Under the pieces are notes generated by a model that was given only the letters and a program-made list of their open reading frames with translations, did not search any database and had not been told where the DNA came from. A stretch of DNA of 7,180 nucleotides, from positions 1-7,180 of the forward strand of contig CAMLRE010000107.1 in the NCBI GenBank assembly GCA_946482355.1, in the 5' to 3' direction. Positions 7,100 through 7,180 of the stretch are shown here, piece after piece; position 1 is the stretch's first letter, and every line of letters starts with the position of its first letter. Both the position numbers and the translations under genes were made by a program. The DNA is from an uncultured Bdellovibrio sp. (GTDB lineage: Bacteria; Bdellovibrionota; Bdellovibrionia; Bdellovibrionales; Bdellovibrionaceae).

Positions 7100-7128
7100 G
7101 TATTTATAGAGAGTGTTTTTAGGTACAT

Positions 7129-7158
7129 AGAATACCTTGTTGCAACGAGCTATGACAA
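7129..7158 (-). promoter_or_regulatory. Sigma70-like promoter of the operon
   Basis: On the minus strand a -35 box TTGTCA (7158-7153, five of six matches to TTGACA) and a -10 box TATTCT (7134-7129, four of six matches to TATAAT) are separated by 18 nt. Transcription would begin near 7122-7123, giving a leader of about 36 nt with the GAGGA site before the ATG at 7086. A second AT-rich candidate -10, TATAAA, lies in the leader at 7110-7105, but it has no matching -35 and would place the start of transcription at or inside the ribosome binding site. This is a consensus match only. Confidence 0.5.
7132..7153. promoter_or_regulatory. Imperfect 22-bp inverted repeat in the promoter spacer, candidate operator
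   Basis: The two 11-nt half-sites on the plus strand are ATACCTTGTTG and CAACGAGCTAT. They are reverse complements at 9 of 11 positions around a perfect GTTGCAAC core (7139-7146). The dyad fills the spacer and touches the inner edges of both the -35 and -10 boxes, the place where a bound dimeric repressor would exclude RNA polymerase. It does not resemble an ArgR box, so the regulator is unknown. Chance symmetry cannot be excluded from one site. Confidence 0.45.
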
Positions 7159-7180
7159 GGAAAGCACTCCTCCATTAGAC

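Noticed and set aside
7086..7128. Longer aminotransferase start at ATG 7128, adding 14 residues.
   Set aside because: This ATG lies directly after the predicted -10 box, upstream of the expected transcription start, and ATG 7086 has a better ribosome binding site. It remains possible if the promoter lies further upstream.
7135..7180. A gene on either strand in the right-hand edge sequence.
   Set aside because: The stretch is too short to judge, shows no coding pattern, and is better explained as promoter and upstream region.
1..7180. tRNA, rRNA, CRISPR array, insertion sequence or long repeats.
   Set aside because: Nearly every base is in an intact protein-coding gene and the recurring short words such as AAAGCTTTA reflect codon preference, not repeat units.

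Overview
All genes in this AT-rich window lie on the minus strand and read leftwards as one tightly packed transcription unit of at least six genes. In transcribed order they are: a class III PLP aminotransferase (about 7086-5665), an M20-family zinc amidohydrolase (5663-4281), arginine N-succinyltransferase astA (4284-3256), N-succinylglutamate-semialdehyde dehydrogenase astD (3252-1747), the endolytic murein transglycosylase mltG (1754-654), and an unrecognised membrane-anchored protein that runs off the left edge (654-1). Each junction either overlaps by 1-8 nt or leaves a gap of 1-3 nt. No internal gap could hold a terminator or promoter. The only non-coding stretch is the short leader and promoter region at the right edge (7087-7180). 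It holds a sigma70-like promoter whose spacer is filled by an imperfect 22-bp inverted repeat.

The first four genes look like a non-standard arginine succinyltransferase (AST) pathway. AstA and AstD are clear family members. The aminotransferase sits where AstC (succinylornithine transaminase) would be expected. The M20 hydrolase is a plausible stand-in for AstE, the M14-type succinylglutamate desuccinylase. No AstB (succinylarginine dihydrolase) is present in the window. If the M20 enzyme removes the succinyl group, the cluster holds exactly the four activities needed to take ornithine to glutamate through N2-succinyl intermediates without AstB. That assignment is inference; the family identities are visible in the sequence.

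The last two genes belong to the cell envelope, yet their start codons overlap the preceding stop codons, so they are physically coupled to amino-acid catabolism.

The organism is a Gram-negative-type bacterium, since it has MltG and AST-type enzymes. An AT-rich member of the Bdellovibrionota or a related deep proteobacterial lineage would fit, because predators of this kind burn amino acids and remodel peptidoglycan. This taxonomic guess comes from protein flavour and not from any diagnostic marker. No RNA genes, mobile elements, CRISPR arrays or long repeats were seen.
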